A stretch of 64,000 bases of DNA from Streptomyces sp. WAC 01529 (GTDB taxonomy: Bacteria > Actinomycetota > Actinomycetes > Streptomycetales > Streptomycetaceae): NCBI RefSeq assembly GCF_003945545.1, contig NZ_CP029617.1, positions 744,001 through 808,000 on the forward strand. Reading direction: 5' to 3'. The position numbers and the translations under genes are program-made. Below, one piece after another: positions 8,080-16,597 of the stretch. How positions within the stretch are numbered: position 1 is the stretch's first letter; each line of letters begins with the position of its first letter. Under the pieces are notes generated by a model. That model did no database searches. It was not told where the DNA came from and saw nothing but the letters and a program-made list of their open reading frames with translations.

Positions 8080-8739
8080 CTACCCGGCCACCAGCTCCTC
8101 CCACCGCACGGTGCGATCACACCACCGCTCAAGCAGCACCCGGTCATGGCCGACGGCCAGCATCCCCGCCCCGGACTCCCGCCGGTACTCCTCCACGACG
8201 TGGACAAGCGCCGCCGTCGTGGAGGCGTCGAGCATCGCCGTCATCTCGTCGCAGACGAGCCACCGCGGCCGCAGCACCAGCGCCCGTGCCAGACAGGCCC
8301 GCTGCAACTGACCGTCGCTGACTTCGTGCGGCCGCCGCCCCATGAGGTCCTTGCCGAGACCGACGCGGGCCGCCAGCTCCGGCACGAGGTCCGCGACCTC
8401 GGAGGAGCGGCCCACCGCCCGCAACGGCTCCGCGACGAGATCCCGGAGCGCCAGCCGGGGATCGGCGGAGAGCCGCGGCTGCTGGAAGACGACCCCGAAG
8501 GCCGTCCGCTGCTCGCGCGGGGCCCGGTGCCGCCAGCCCCGCGCCACCTCGCCGTCGATGACGAGCTGCCCGGCGTCGGGCCGGTGCAGCAGCGCCGCGA
8601 CCCGCGCCAGCGTCGACTTGCCGCAGCCGCTGGGGCCGAGCAGGCCGACGGACTCACCGGGTGCGAGGGTGAGGTCCACGGAGCGGAAGACCGGGGCGCG
8701 CCGGTCGTATCCGGCGGTGATGGCGCGCAGTTCAAGCAC
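8080..8739 (-). CDS. Dpp/Nik-type ABC transporter ATPase, second subunit
   Basis: 219 residues from a GTG at 8739, overlapping the previous gene's stop by 8 bp. Walker A is GPSGCGKST, the Q-loop FQQPRLS and the H-loop VGHD. The signature is EVSDGQLQRACLARAL rather than LSGGQ, and Walker B is WLVCDEMTAMLD rather than DEPT. These substitutions keep the ATP-contacting Asp/Glu and may be characteristic of this actinobacterial subgroup. It should pair with the first ATPase to drive import through the two permeases. It is the last gene of the operon and is followed by a hairpin. Confidence 0.85.
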   Translation of the reverse strand: MLELRAITAGYDRRAPVFRSVDLTLAPGESVGLLGPSGCGKSTLARVAALLHRPDAGQLVIDGEVARGWRHRAPREQRTAFGVVFQQPRLSADPRLALRDLVAEPLRAVGRSSEVADLVPELAARVGLGKDLMGRRPHEVSDGQLQRACLARALVLRPRWLVCDEMTAMLDASTTAALVHVVEEYRRESGAGMLAVGHDRVLLERWCDRTVRWEELVAG

Positions 8740-9691
8740 GGGGCGCCTCCAGCACGTCCGCGTGGGGGTGGTGGCAGGCGGCCCCGCCGGTGAGCGCGGG
8801 CACGGTGGCGCACGCCGTGTCGGCCCGTGCGCAGCGGGCCGCGAACGCACACCCCTCGGGGAGCGCGGTCAGCTCGGGCGGCATGCCGGGGATGGGCGTG
8901 AACTCCCGCTCGGGCAGGGCGTTCAGGAGTCCTCGGGCGTAGGGGTGGCGGGGCCCGCGCGTGCCGAAGAAGTCGTCGGCCGCGGCGATCTCGACGACGC
9001 GGCTCGCGTACATCACGGCGACGCGGTCGGCGATGCGTTCGGCGGCCGCGAGGTCGTGGGTGATCAGGAGCAGCGCGCGGTCTTCCCCGACGTGCCGGCG
9101 CAGCTCGTCGACGGTGCGGTCCACGAGGTCGCGGTCGAGGCCGGTGGTGGGTTCGTCGGCGAGCAGCAGCGGCGCGTCGCCGACGAGGGCGAGCGCGGTG
9201 GCGGCGCGCTGGGCGAGGCCTCCGGACAGCTCGTGGGGGTAGCGGTCGAGGTGTCCCGCGGGGAACGCGGCGCGCTCGGCGGCCGTTTCGGCGGCGGCCC
9301 GCAGCCCCGGCCCGCGCACCCCGGCCAGCTCGCGCAGGGTCTCCTCCAGCTGGGAGCGCACGGTCCGTACGGGCGTCAGATGGGCGGCGGGGCTCTGCGG
9401 TACGAGGCCGACGCGCCGCCCGCGCACGGTGCGGGCCAGCGTGCGCTCGTCGGCGGTGAGCAGGTCGGTGTCGCCGAGGAGCGCCGAGCCGGAGGTCTGC
9501 GCGTTCTGCGGAAGCAGCCCGAGCAGCGCGGAGGCGAGCACGGACTTGCCGCAGCCGCTCTCGCCGACCAGGGCGAGGCACTCCCCCGCCGCGAGGTCGA
9601 AGGTGGCGTCGGTGACGGCGGAGACATGGGTGCCGCCGCGCATGCGGAAGCGTACGGACAGACCCTTGACGGAGAGGACGGGGACCGTCAC
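8732..9691 (-). CDS. Dpp/Nik-type ABC transporter ATPase, first subunit
   Basis: 319 residues from a GTG at 9691 that overlaps the permease stop by 4 bp. It has Walker A GESGCGKSV, signature ELSGGLAQRAATALAL, Walker B LLLADEPTTGLD and H-loop ITHD. The C-terminal tail contains four spaced cysteines (GCAFAARCARADTAC then ACHH), as in the oligopeptide/dipeptide ABC C-terminal domain. It is cytosolic and couples ATP hydrolysis to transport by the adjacent permeases. A longer upstream frame exists but is antisense to nothing useful and lacks motifs. Confidence 0.9.
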   Translation of the reverse strand: MTVPVLSVKGLSVRFRMRGGTHVSAVTDATFDLAAGECLALVGESGCGKSVLASALLGLLPQNAQTSGSALLGDTDLLTADERTLARTVRGRRVGLVPQSPAAHLTPVRTVRSQLEETLRELAGVRGPGLRAAAETAAERAAFPAGHLDRYPHELSGGLAQRAATALALVGDAPLLLADEPTTGLDRDLVDRTVDELRRHVGEDRALLLITHDLAAAERIADRVAVMYASRVVEIAAADDFFGTRGPRHPYARGLLNALPEREFTPIPGMPPELTALPEGCAFAARCARADTACATVPALTGGAACHHPHADVLEAPRA

Positions 9692-10554
9692 AGCATCAGC
9701 TCCGATCGGCGCCGGGGGTTGATCCGCTCCCGCCAGGCGCCCGCGAGGCCCGCGATGGCCAGGGTGGGCACGATGATGAACAGGCCGGGGAAGAGCGTGG
9801 GCCACCAGTCGCCCGCGAGGAGCGAGCCGCGCGCGCTCTGCACGAGCGTGCCGAGGCTGGCCTGGTGGGTGGGCAGGCCGAGGCCGAGGAAGGAGAGCGC
9901 GGACTCGTGCCAGATGGCGTGCGGCACCATCAGGACGGCGGCGAGCCCGGCCTGCGGCAGGACGCCGGGGAGCAGGTGCCGCACCGCGACGCGCAGGCGT
10001 GAGGCGCCGCCGGAGATCGCCGCGTCGACGTAGGGCCGCGAGCGCAGGGACAGCACCTCGGCACGCACGATGCGGGCGGTGGAGAGCCAGTGCGTGAGCG
10101 CCACGGAGACGACGACCGGCCATACGCCGGGCCGGAACATCGCCACGATGAAGATGCCGAGGAGCAGGTGCGGCACGGACGAGAAGATGTCGACGAGCCG
10201 CATCACGATCCGGTCCACCCAGCCCCCGGAGGCGGCGGCGAGGGCGCCCACGGCGGTGCCGATGACGGTGGCGACGACCGCCGCGACGACACCGACCAGC
10301 AGCGAGACCCGCAGCCCGTAGACGCAGCGCAGCAGGAGGTCACGGCCGACGTCGTCGGTGCCGAAGGGGTGTGCGAGCGACGGCGGCCGGAGCTTGGCCG
10401 CCAGGTCGACGGCCTGCTCGTCGAGGTTGACGAGGGGCGGCACGACGAGGACGGCGAGGACGACCGCGGCGACGATCACCGCGGAAGTACGCACCCGCCA
10501 CGCGCGCGTGGAGCGACGTACGCCCCCGTGGGCGCGCCAGACGATGTCAGCCAT
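9688..10554 (-). CDS. Dpp/Nik-type ABC transporter permease (DppC/NikC-like)
   Basis: 288 residues. It begins MADIVWRAHGG and has an N-terminal hydrophobic segment (VIVAAVVLAVLVVPPLV), then HPFGTDDVGRDLLLR, the hallmark of the DppC/OppC/NikC subfamily, and five further membrane segments with the EAA loop (YVDAAISGGASRLRVAVRHLLPG). Its start overlaps the end of the DppB-like gene by 8 bp, implying translational coupling. Confidence 0.9.
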   Translation of the reverse strand: MADIVWRAHGGVRRSTRAWRVRTSAVIVAAVVLAVLVVPPLVNLDEQAVDLAAKLRPPSLAHPFGTDDVGRDLLLRCVYGLRVSLLVGVVAAVVATVIGTAVGALAAASGGWVDRIVMRLVDIFSSVPHLLLGIFIVAMFRPGVWPVVVSVALTHWLSTARIVRAEVLSLRSRPYVDAAISGGASRLRVAVRHLLPGVLPQAGLAAVLMVPHAIWHESALSFLGLGLPTHQASLGTLVQSARGSLLAGDWWPTLFPGLFIIVPTLAIAGLAGAWRERINPRRRSELML

Positions 10555-11575
10555 CGAAACCCACCCTCGGATCGGCGAGGCCGTACAGCAGGTCGGCCAC
10601 GAGGTTGCCGAGCAGCACCGCGGCCGTGGCGAGCGCGGTCAACGCGGCGAGCAGCGGGAAGTCCACGGAGGTCGCGGCCTGCACGGTGGCCGCCGCGATG
10701 CCGGGCCAGCTGAAGACGGTCTCCACCAGGAGCGCCCCGGTGATGAGTTCGGGCACGCGGGAGCCGATGAGCGTGAGCACCGGCAGCATGCCGGAGCGCA
10801 GGGCGTGCCCGAGCAGGACGGTGCGTTCGGCGAGGCCACGCGCGCGTGCCCCGCGCACGGGGTCGTCACCGAGCGCGTCGCCGACGCCTTGACGTACGTA
10901 CAGGACGAACCACGGCAGCTGCGAGACCGCCAGCACTCCGGCGGGCAGCACGAGGTGGCTCGCGACCTGGCCCGCGGTCACGGCGGAGCTTGCCGTGTCG
11001 GTCAGGCCGCCCGAGGGCAGGACGCCCAGCTTCAGCGCGAACAGCCAGACGGCGAGCAGACCGAGCCAGAACGGCGGCGCCGCCTCCAGCGTGTACGCGA
11101 GCGAGGTCACCGCCCGGTCGACCCAGCCGCCGGGGCGGCGCGCGGCGAGGACGCCGAGTGCCGTGCCGAGCAGGATCGCGACGAGGAACGCGGTGGCGGC
11201 GAGCAGCACCGACCAGCCCACGCGCTCGCCGATGACGTCCGCGACGGGCTGGCGCAGCGTGCTGGAGTCGCCGAGGTCGCCGGTGAGGGCCGAGGTCAGC
11301 CACTCCCACCAGCGGGCGGCCAGCGGCCGGTCGACGCCGAGGTTGGCGCGCAGCTGGTCGAGGTTGTCCTGCGAGGCGGTGAGCCCGGCCGTGCCCGCGT
11401 ACGCCTTGACGGGGTCGAACGGCGAGGCCGCGGCGATGGCGAAGACGCCGAAGGTGACGACGAGCAGGACGGGCACGGCGAACAGGGCCCGCCGTCCCGC
11501 CAGGCGCGCCATCGGCCCCCAGGGGAGCCGGCGTGCGGCCCGCTTCCCCTGGGCGCCGGATATCGCGGAGGTCAC
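10547..11575 (-). CDS. Dpp/Nik-type ABC transporter permease (DppB/NikB-like)
   Basis: 342 residues if the GTG at 11575 is used (4-bp overlap with the upstream stop). The ATG at 11512 (MARLAGRRALFAVPV) is an alternative with a nearby GGGGG. An N-terminal membrane anchor is followed by a large extracytoplasmic loop containing LRANLGVDRPL and GDLGDSS, typical of DppB/NikB, then five membrane segments with ARARGLAERTVLLGHALRSG as the EAA motif. It pairs with the DppC-like protein to form the pore. Confidence 0.88.
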   Translation of the reverse strand: MTSAISGAQGKRAARRLPWGPMARLAGRRALFAVPVLLVVTFGVFAIAAASPFDPVKAYAGTAGLTASQDNLDQLRANLGVDRPLAARWWEWLTSALTGDLGDSSTLRQPVADVIGERVGWSVLLAATAFLVAILLGTALGVLAARRPGGWVDRAVTSLAYTLEAAPPFWLGLLAVWLFALKLGVLPSGGLTDTASSAVTAGQVASHLVLPAGVLAVSQLPWFVLYVRQGVGDALGDDPVRGARARGLAERTVLLGHALRSGMLPVLTLIGSRVPELITGALLVETVFSWPGIAAATVQAATSVDFPLLAALTALATAAVLLGNLVADLLYGLADPRVGFDG

Positions 11576-13164
11576 TTGGCCGGCTGCCAGTCCTCGACGT
11601 TCCACCAGGGGCCGGACGCGAGGCCGTGGTCGTGCGGCTCGACCTGCGTGCTCAGGTCGCCGAAGCGCTTGTCGACGACGTAGAGGTGGTCGATGTGCGT
11701 GAGGAAGGTGTAGCCGGGGTTCTTCACCAGCTCGCGCTGGATGGTGTCGTAGGCGGCCTGGCGCTTGGCGTGGTCGCCGCTCTTGCGGGCGTCCTCCAGG
11801 GCCTGGTCGACCTTCTTGTTGTCGTAGTGCGCCATGTTGTTGAAGCCGTCGCCCGCGAGGGAGGACTTCAGGAGCGTGTACTGGTCGAAGTCGGGGTCGG
11901 CCGGGGAGCCGCCGCCCGCGAGGACGGCGTCCTTGGGCATGCGGGGCTCGATCACCTCCCACGTGCCGGACTGCACCTCGACCTTGATGCCGAGCTTCTT
12001 GGCGTCGGAGGCGTAGGCGAGGGCGTGGTCCTGGCGGAGCTTGTCGCCGGAGAGGTACCAGAGCGGGAACTTCGCCTGGACGCCGTCCTTCTCGCGGATG
12101 CCGTCCTTGCCCGGCTTCCACCCGGCGTCGTCGAGGATCTTCTTCGCCTTGGCGGCGTCGAACTTCCGCTCGGTGCCCTTGGTGAACCAGGGGCTGTCGG
12201 TCGGGACCGGGCCGTAGGCCTCCTTGCCGGCGCCGTCCAGGATCGAGTCGACCATGGCCTTGCGGTTCACGCCGACGTCGAGGGCGCGGCGGATGCCGGT
12301 GTCGCCCGCGACCTTGTTGCCGGTGGGCAGGGTGACGACGCGGTAGTCGAAGGTCCTGGCGGCGTACGTCTTCTTGCCGTTGTCGTCCTCGTACTTCTTC
12401 GCGAGGTTCGGCGGCAGGATCGCGCCGTCCAGCTCACCGGCGTCGAGCCGGGTCGCGCGCACGTCGTCGTCCTTGATGATCGCCATCGTGAAGTTCTTGA
12501 TCTTCGGCGTGCCGCCCCAGTAGTCGGGGTTCGCCTTGAAGGTCAGCTTCTCGCCCTTGGACCACTTGACCAGTTCGTAGGGGCCCGTACCGACCGGCTT
12601 GGTGGTGAAGGAGCCGGTGTTCACGTCCTGCTTGCCCGCGACGTGCTCGGGGGCGATGGGCAGGACGGTCCGCTCGGCGAACGGCGCGTAGGGGTACTTG
12701 AGGTGGAAGACGACCGTGTCGTCGCCCTTCGCCTCGACGCTCTTGACGGCGTCCAGCTCGGTCTTGGAGGCGTTGTTGGTCTTCTTGTCCAGGATCGTCT
12801 CGTAGGTGAAGACGACGTCCTTGGCGGAGAAGGGCTTCCCGTCGCTGAACTTGACGCCCTCGCGCAGCTTGTACGTGTAGGTCTTTCCGTCGTCGGTGAC
12901 CTTGGGCAGGTCGGCGGCGAGGGCGGGCCGCAGCTTCATGTCGGCGTCGTGCGTGAGCAGCCCGTCGAAGATCTTCGAGTTGCCGTCCTTGCCGTAGCCG
13001 AGGAGCGGGCTGAGGGTCTCGGGCTCGTACGCGATGCCGACCACCGCCGAATCCTTGGCGCCTCCGGCACTGCCGTCGCCCGGCGCCGAGCAGGCGGAGG
13101 CGGCCACCGCTATCGCGATGGCCGCCGCCACGCCGCCCGTGCCCCGTATCGATCGGGCCCTCAT
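11572..13164 (-). CDS. ABC transporter solute-binding lipoprotein (family 5, NikA/DppA-like)
   Basis: 530 residues from the ATG at 13164, 8 bases after AGGGG; a GTG nine bases upstream is possible. The signal peptide ends in an AASAC lipobox, so the mature protein is lipid-anchored at the outer membrane face. Family 5 features include DGLLTHDADMKLRPALAADL, YTYKLREGVKFSDGKPFSAKDVVFTYE and the domain-crossing VGTGPYELVKW. Ligand could be peptide or a metal chelate. The Nur-like operator just upstream favours nickel uptake. First gene of a five-gene operon with overlapping reading frames. Confidence 0.88.
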   Translation of the reverse strand: MRARSIRGTGGVAAAIAIAVAASACSAPGDGSAGGAKDSAVVGIAYEPETLSPLLGYGKDGNSKIFDGLLTHDADMKLRPALAADLPKVTDDGKTYTYKLREGVKFSDGKPFSAKDVVFTYETILDKKTNNASKTELDAVKSVEAKGDDTVVFHLKYPYAPFAERTVLPIAPEHVAGKQDVNTGSFTTKPVGTGPYELVKWSKGEKLTFKANPDYWGGTPKIKNFTMAIIKDDDVRATRLDAGELDGAILPPNLAKKYEDDNGKKTYAARTFDYRVVTLPTGNKVAGDTGIRRALDVGVNRKAMVDSILDGAGKEAYGPVPTDSPWFTKGTERKFDAAKAKKILDDAGWKPGKDGIREKDGVQAKFPLWYLSGDKLRQDHALAYASDAKKLGIKVEVQSGTWEVIEPRMPKDAVLAGGGSPADPDFDQYTLLKSSLAGDGFNNMAHYDNKKVDQALEDARKSGDHAKRQAAYDTIQRELVKNPGYTFLTHIDHLYVVDKRFGDLSTQVEPHDHGLASGPWWNVEDWQPAK

Positions 13165-13194
13165 GCTCCACACCCCTACTGAAGATCAAGCGTT

Positions 13195-13213
13195 ATTGCG
13201 AACGGCTCGCAAT
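13195..13213. promoter_or_regulatory. Nur-like (nickel regulator) operator
   Basis: ATTGCGA-ACGGC-TCGCAAT, a perfect 7-bp inverted repeat with a 5-base spacer, 31-49 bases before the start of the binding-protein gene. It matches the Streptomyces Nur box layout (TTGCAA-N5-TTGCAA) at the TTGC and GCAA ends, differing only at the two inner positions of each arm. Nur is the nickel-responsive Fur-family repressor that controls a nickel-uptake operon in S. coelicolor. Direct binding here is inferred. Confidence 0.55.
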
Positions 13214-13264
13214 TATGCCTTACACAGTAGGGGCCGCAGGTCGGGGTGGAGTCGGGGCCGCAGG

Positions 13265-14374
13265 TCAGGGCGCTGGGAGCGCGACCAGACCGGCCAGCGC
13301 CTCGCGGTGGGCGCCCGCCGTGCCGTAGGCGATCGCGTCCGCCTTGGCGCGCTTCAGGTAGAGGTGGACGGGGTGCTCCCAGGTCATGCCGATGCCGCCG
13401 TGCAGCTGCACGGCCTCCTCGGCGGCGCGCACGGCCACCGGCGCCGCGTAGGCCTGCGCCAGCGCCGCGGCCAGGTGGGGCTCGTCACCGCCGGTGGCCA
13501 GCGCGTCGGCGGCGTGGCGGGCGGCGGCGCGGGTGTTCACGACCTCCAGCCACAGCTGGGCGAGGCGGTGCTTGAGCGCCTGGAAGGAGCCGATGGGCCG
13601 GTTGAACTGGTGCCGCTCCTTCACATACCGGACCGTCTCGGTCAGGCACCACTCGGCGATGCCGAGCTGCTCGGAGGCGAGCAACGCGGCACCGGCCCGC
13701 AGGGCGCGGCGTACGGCCGTCTCCGCGTCCGGCGTGAGCGCACGCGCGCGTGCCGCGTCGAAGGTGACCGTGGCGAGCGGGCGGGTGAGGTCGAGGGAGG
13801 TGCGCGGGGTGACGGTGACGCCGTCCTGGGCGGTGTCGACCGCGTAGAGCCCGCCGTCCGCCCCGTCCGACCCGGCGACCGGGACGAGCAGCACATCGGC
13901 GCCGACCGCGTCCGCGATGCCGGTCAACTCTCCGTGCAGGGCACCCCCTTCATGTCGTACGCCCTTGAAGGGGGCGCCCGGCGCGGCGGCGAGGCTCACG
14001 GCGAGGGCGCCGACCGTGCGTCCGGCGGCGAGCGCGCCGAGCAGTTCGGCCGCTTCGGGCCCCTCGCAGGCGAGCAGCGCTTCCGTGGCGACGACGGCAC
14101 TGGTGAGGTAGGGCACGGGCGCCACCGCGCGGCCCAGCTCCTCCAGGACCACGGCCGCCTCGCGGTGGGTGGCTCCCTGGCCGCCCAGCTCCTCGGGCAC
14201 GAGGAGGCCCGCGAGACCCATGCCTTCGCCGAGCGCCTTCCACAGTTCCCGGTCGTGCGGGGTGCCGGTCTCGACGCGGGCGAGGACGGCCGGGGCGTCG
14301 CAGCGGTCGGCGAGCAGGTCGCGCACCGCGGAGCGCAGTGCCTCTTCCTCTTCGGAGTAGAGCAGGTCAGTCAT
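13265..14374 (-). CDS. acyl-CoA dehydrogenase, probable non-catalytic or partner subunit
   Basis: 369 residues. It has the acyl-CoA dehydrogenase fold: an N-terminal helical domain (LLYSEEEEALRSAVRDLLAD), then CLTETVRYVKERHQFNRPIGSFQALKH in the C-terminal domain and QLHGGIGMTWEHPVHLYLKR near the end. I do not see the IEGGTSE-type catalytic Glu loop that its neighbour has. Its start overlaps that neighbour's stop by 4 bp. Such tightly coupled pairs form alpha2beta2 heteromers in actinobacterial side-chain beta-oxidation (FadE28/29 type). FAD-dependent, cytosolic. Confidence 0.87.
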   Translation of the reverse strand: MTDLLYSEEEEALRSAVRDLLADRCDAPAVLARVETGTPHDRELWKALGEGMGLAGLLVPEELGGQGATHREAAVVLEELGRAVAPVPYLTSAVVATEALLACEGPEAAELLGALAAGRTVGALAVSLAAAPGAPFKGVRHEGGALHGELTGIADAVGADVLLVPVAGSDGADGGLYAVDTAQDGVTVTPRTSLDLTRPLATVTFDAARARALTPDAETAVRRALRAGAALLASEQLGIAEWCLTETVRYVKERHQFNRPIGSFQALKHRLAQLWLEVVNTRAAARHAADALATGGDEPHLAAALAQAYAAPVAVRAAEEAVQLHGGIGMTWEHPVHLYLKRAKADAIAYGTAGAHREALAGLVALPAP

Positions 14375-15558
14375 CGCGCGAGGTCCTTCCAGGCGACGTC
14401 CTTGTCGGTGCGCGGCTCGGACGGCAGGCCCAGGACGCGCTCGGCGACGATGTTCAGCAGGACCTCGCTGGTCCCGCCCTCGATGCTGTTGCCCTTGGAG
14501 CGCAGATAGCGGTAGCCCGCGTCACGGCCCGTGAAGTCGACGAGTTCGGGCCTGCGCATCGTCCAGTCGTCGTACAACAGCCCCTCCTCGCCGCGGAGTT
14601 CGACCTCAAGGCCGCTGATCTCCTGGTTGAGGCGGGCGAAGCCGAGCTTCATGCCGGAGCCCTCGGGGCCGGGCTGCCCCGCCACGAGCTGCTGGCGCAG
14701 GCGCTCGCCGGTGAGCCGGGCCACCTCGGCGTCGACCCAGAGCTTCATGAGCCGCTGGTGGAGGTCGTGGGTGCGCAGCTCGGGGCGTTCGCGCCAGGCC
14801 TTGGCGACGGGGCCGATCATGCCGCCCTCGCGCGGGATGCGCATGCCGCCGATGGAGACGCGCTCGTTCATGAGCGTGGTCTGGGCGACCTTCCAGCCCT
14901 CGCCGACCGCGCCGAGGCGGTGCGCGTCGGGGATGCGCACGTCGGTGAGGAACACCTCGTTGAACTCGGCCTCGCCGGTGATCTGGCGCAGCGGCCGCAC
15001 CTCGACGCCCGGGTCGGTCATGTCGCACACGAAGTACGTGATGCCGCGGTGCTTGGGCTGCTCCGGGTCGGTGCGGGCGATGAGGATGGCCCAGCGTGCG
15101 CTGTGGGCGCTGGACGTCCACACCTTCTGACCGTTGACGATCCAGTCGCCGCTCGCCTCGTCGCGGACGGCGCGCGTGCCGAGCGCGGCGAGGTCGGATC
15201 CGGCGCCCGGCTCGCTGAAGAGCTGGCACCACACCTCCTCGCCGGTCCACAGCGGCCGCAGGAAGCGGCGCTTCTGCTCCTCGGTGCCGAAGCCGAGGAC
15301 GGTCGGCGCGGCCATGCCGAGGCCGATGCCGATCCGGCGCGGGTCGTTGTCGGGCGCGCCCGCGGCCTCCAGTTCGGCGTCGACGACGGCTTGCAGGGAG
15401 CGGGGCGCGCCGAGGCCGCCCAGGCCCTCGGGGTAGTGCACCCAGGCGAGCCCTGCGTCGAAGCGGGCCTTGAGGAAGTCGGCGCGGTCGGTGCTCGCGG
15501 GCGGGTGCGCGGCGAGGAACTCGCTTGTGCGGGTGCGCAGTTCGGCGGCGTCGGTCAT
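14371..15558 (-). CDS. acyl-CoA dehydrogenase, probable catalytic subunit
   Basis: 395 residues from the ATG at 15558, overlapping the upstream gene by 4 bp. Features are WVHYPEGLGGLGAP, the FAD/substrate segment WCQLFSEPGAGSDLAAL, VWTSSAHSA and a C-terminal SIEGGTSEVLLNIVAERVLGLP carrying the likely catalytic Glu. It oxidises an acyl-CoA to the 2-enoyl-CoA, passing electrons to ETF. With the shorter dehydrogenase next to it, it probably makes a mixed complex; the acyl substrate is unknown. Confidence 0.9.
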   Translation of the reverse strand: MTDAAELRTRTSEFLAAHPPASTDRADFLKARFDAGLAWVHYPEGLGGLGAPRSLQAVVDAELEAAGAPDNDPRRIGIGLGMAAPTVLGFGTEEQKRRFLRPLWTGEEVWCQLFSEPGAGSDLAALGTRAVRDEASGDWIVNGQKVWTSSAHSARWAILIARTDPEQPKHRGITYFVCDMTDPGVEVRPLRQITGEAEFNEVFLTDVRIPDAHRLGAVGEGWKVAQTTLMNERVSIGGMRIPREGGMIGPVAKAWRERPELRTHDLHQRLMKLWVDAEVARLTGERLRQQLVAGQPGPEGSGMKLGFARLNQEISGLEVELRGEEGLLYDDWTMRRPELVDFTGRDAGYRYLRSKGNSIEGGTSEVLLNIVAERVLGLPSEPRTDKDVAWKDLAR

Positions 15559-16523
15559 GCGGCACCGTCCTGCGGCAGGACGGCCACGCGTCCGGTGGTG
15601 ACGCCGTCGGCGACGCGCTGCACGGCAGCGGCGGCACCGGACATCGGCACGCACTCGCTCACCAGGGGCTTGATGGCGCCCTTGGTGGCGAGTTCGGTCA
15701 GCTCGTCGTGGCAACGCGCGATCGCACGCGGGTCCTTGGTGTTGTACAGGCCCCAATGCAGGCCCATGATCGAGTAGTTCTTCACCAGGGCGTGGTTGAG
15801 CGCGGGCGAGGGGATGGCGCCGCTCGCGAAGCCGACGACCACGATGCGGCCCTCGAAGGCCACGCACTTGGCGGACTTCGCGTACGCGTCACCGCCCACG
15901 GGGTCGTAGATCACATCGGCGCCGCGGCCGCCGGTGGCCTCCTTCACGGCGGCGACGACGTCATCGGCGCGGCGGTCGATGACGAGGTCGCAGCCCAGCT
16001 CGCGCGCGACCTCCGCCTTGTCGGCGCCGCCGACGACGCCGATGACCTTGGCGCCCGCGGCCTTGCCGAGCTGTACGGCGGCGCTGCCGACGCCGCCCGC
16101 GGCCGCGTGCACGAGCAGGGTCTCGCCCTCCTGGAGGTGCGCGCGCCGGTGCAGGCCGAACCACCCGGTCTGGTAGCCGATGTGGAGCGCGGCGGCCTCG
16201 GCGTCGTCCAGCGCGTCGGGCGCGGGCAGCAGGGCGGCGGCGTCCGCGACGGCGTACTCGGCGAAGCCGCCGTACGGCAGCGCCGGGTTGGCGATCACGC
16301 GCCGCCCGTCCTCGGTCTCGCCGCAGATCTCCACGCCGGGCGTGAAGGGCAGCGGGGGCCTGACCTGGTAGTGGCCGCGGCAGAGCAGCGCGTCCGGGAA
16401 GTTGATGTTCGCGGCGCGGACCTTCAGGAGCAGCTGCCCCTCGCCCGGCTCCGGGCGGTCCACCTCCGCGAGGCGCATCACCTCGCCCGGCTCGCCGTTC
16501 TCGTGCACTTGCCATGCCTGCAT
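15555..16523 (-). CDS. NADPH:quinone oxidoreductase family protein (MDR superfamily)
   Basis: 322 residues with GGAGG before the ATG. It is a medium-chain dehydrogenase/reductase without the structural zinc cysteines: MQAWQVHENGEPGEVMRLAE, NINFPDALLCRGHYQ, VHAAAGGVGSAAVQLGKAAGAKVIG (nucleotide-binding AxxGGVG) and VIYDPVGGD. It is the first gene of a three-gene operon with two acyl-CoA dehydrogenases, so a role in the same acyl-CoA pathway, such as enoyl reduction, is plausible but unproven. Confidence 0.87.
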   Translation of the reverse strand: MQAWQVHENGEPGEVMRLAEVDRPEPGEGQLLLKVRAANINFPDALLCRGHYQVRPPLPFTPGVEICGETEDGRRVIANPALPYGGFAEYAVADAAALLPAPDALDDAEAAALHIGYQTGWFGLHRRAHLQEGETLLVHAAAGGVGSAAVQLGKAAGAKVIGVVGGADKAEVARELGCDLVIDRRADDVVAAVKEATGGRGADVIYDPVGGDAYAKSAKCVAFEGRIVVVGFASGAIPSPALNHALVKNYSIMGLHWGLYNTKDPRAIARCHDELTELATKGAIKPLVSECVPMSGAAAAVQRVADGVTTGRVAVLPQDGAA

Positions 16524-16570
16524 GCGGGGCCTCCACGGGGCTGTCGTAGACCGTGCTCGTTCCGCATACT

Positions 16571-16582
16571 AAGCGGTCGCTT
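16571..16582. promoter_or_regulatory. palindromic operator upstream of the acyl-CoA operon
   Basis: AAGCGGTCGCTT (arms AAGCG/CGCTT) lies 48 bases before the quinone oxidoreductase start, within ACTAAGCGGTCGCTTGCC. The motif resembles operators of TetR-family regulators of fatty-acid genes in actinobacteria. No TetR gene is adjacent, so a distant regulator is inferred. Confidence 0.4.
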
Positions 16583-16597
16583 GCCCCGAGGGAACCG

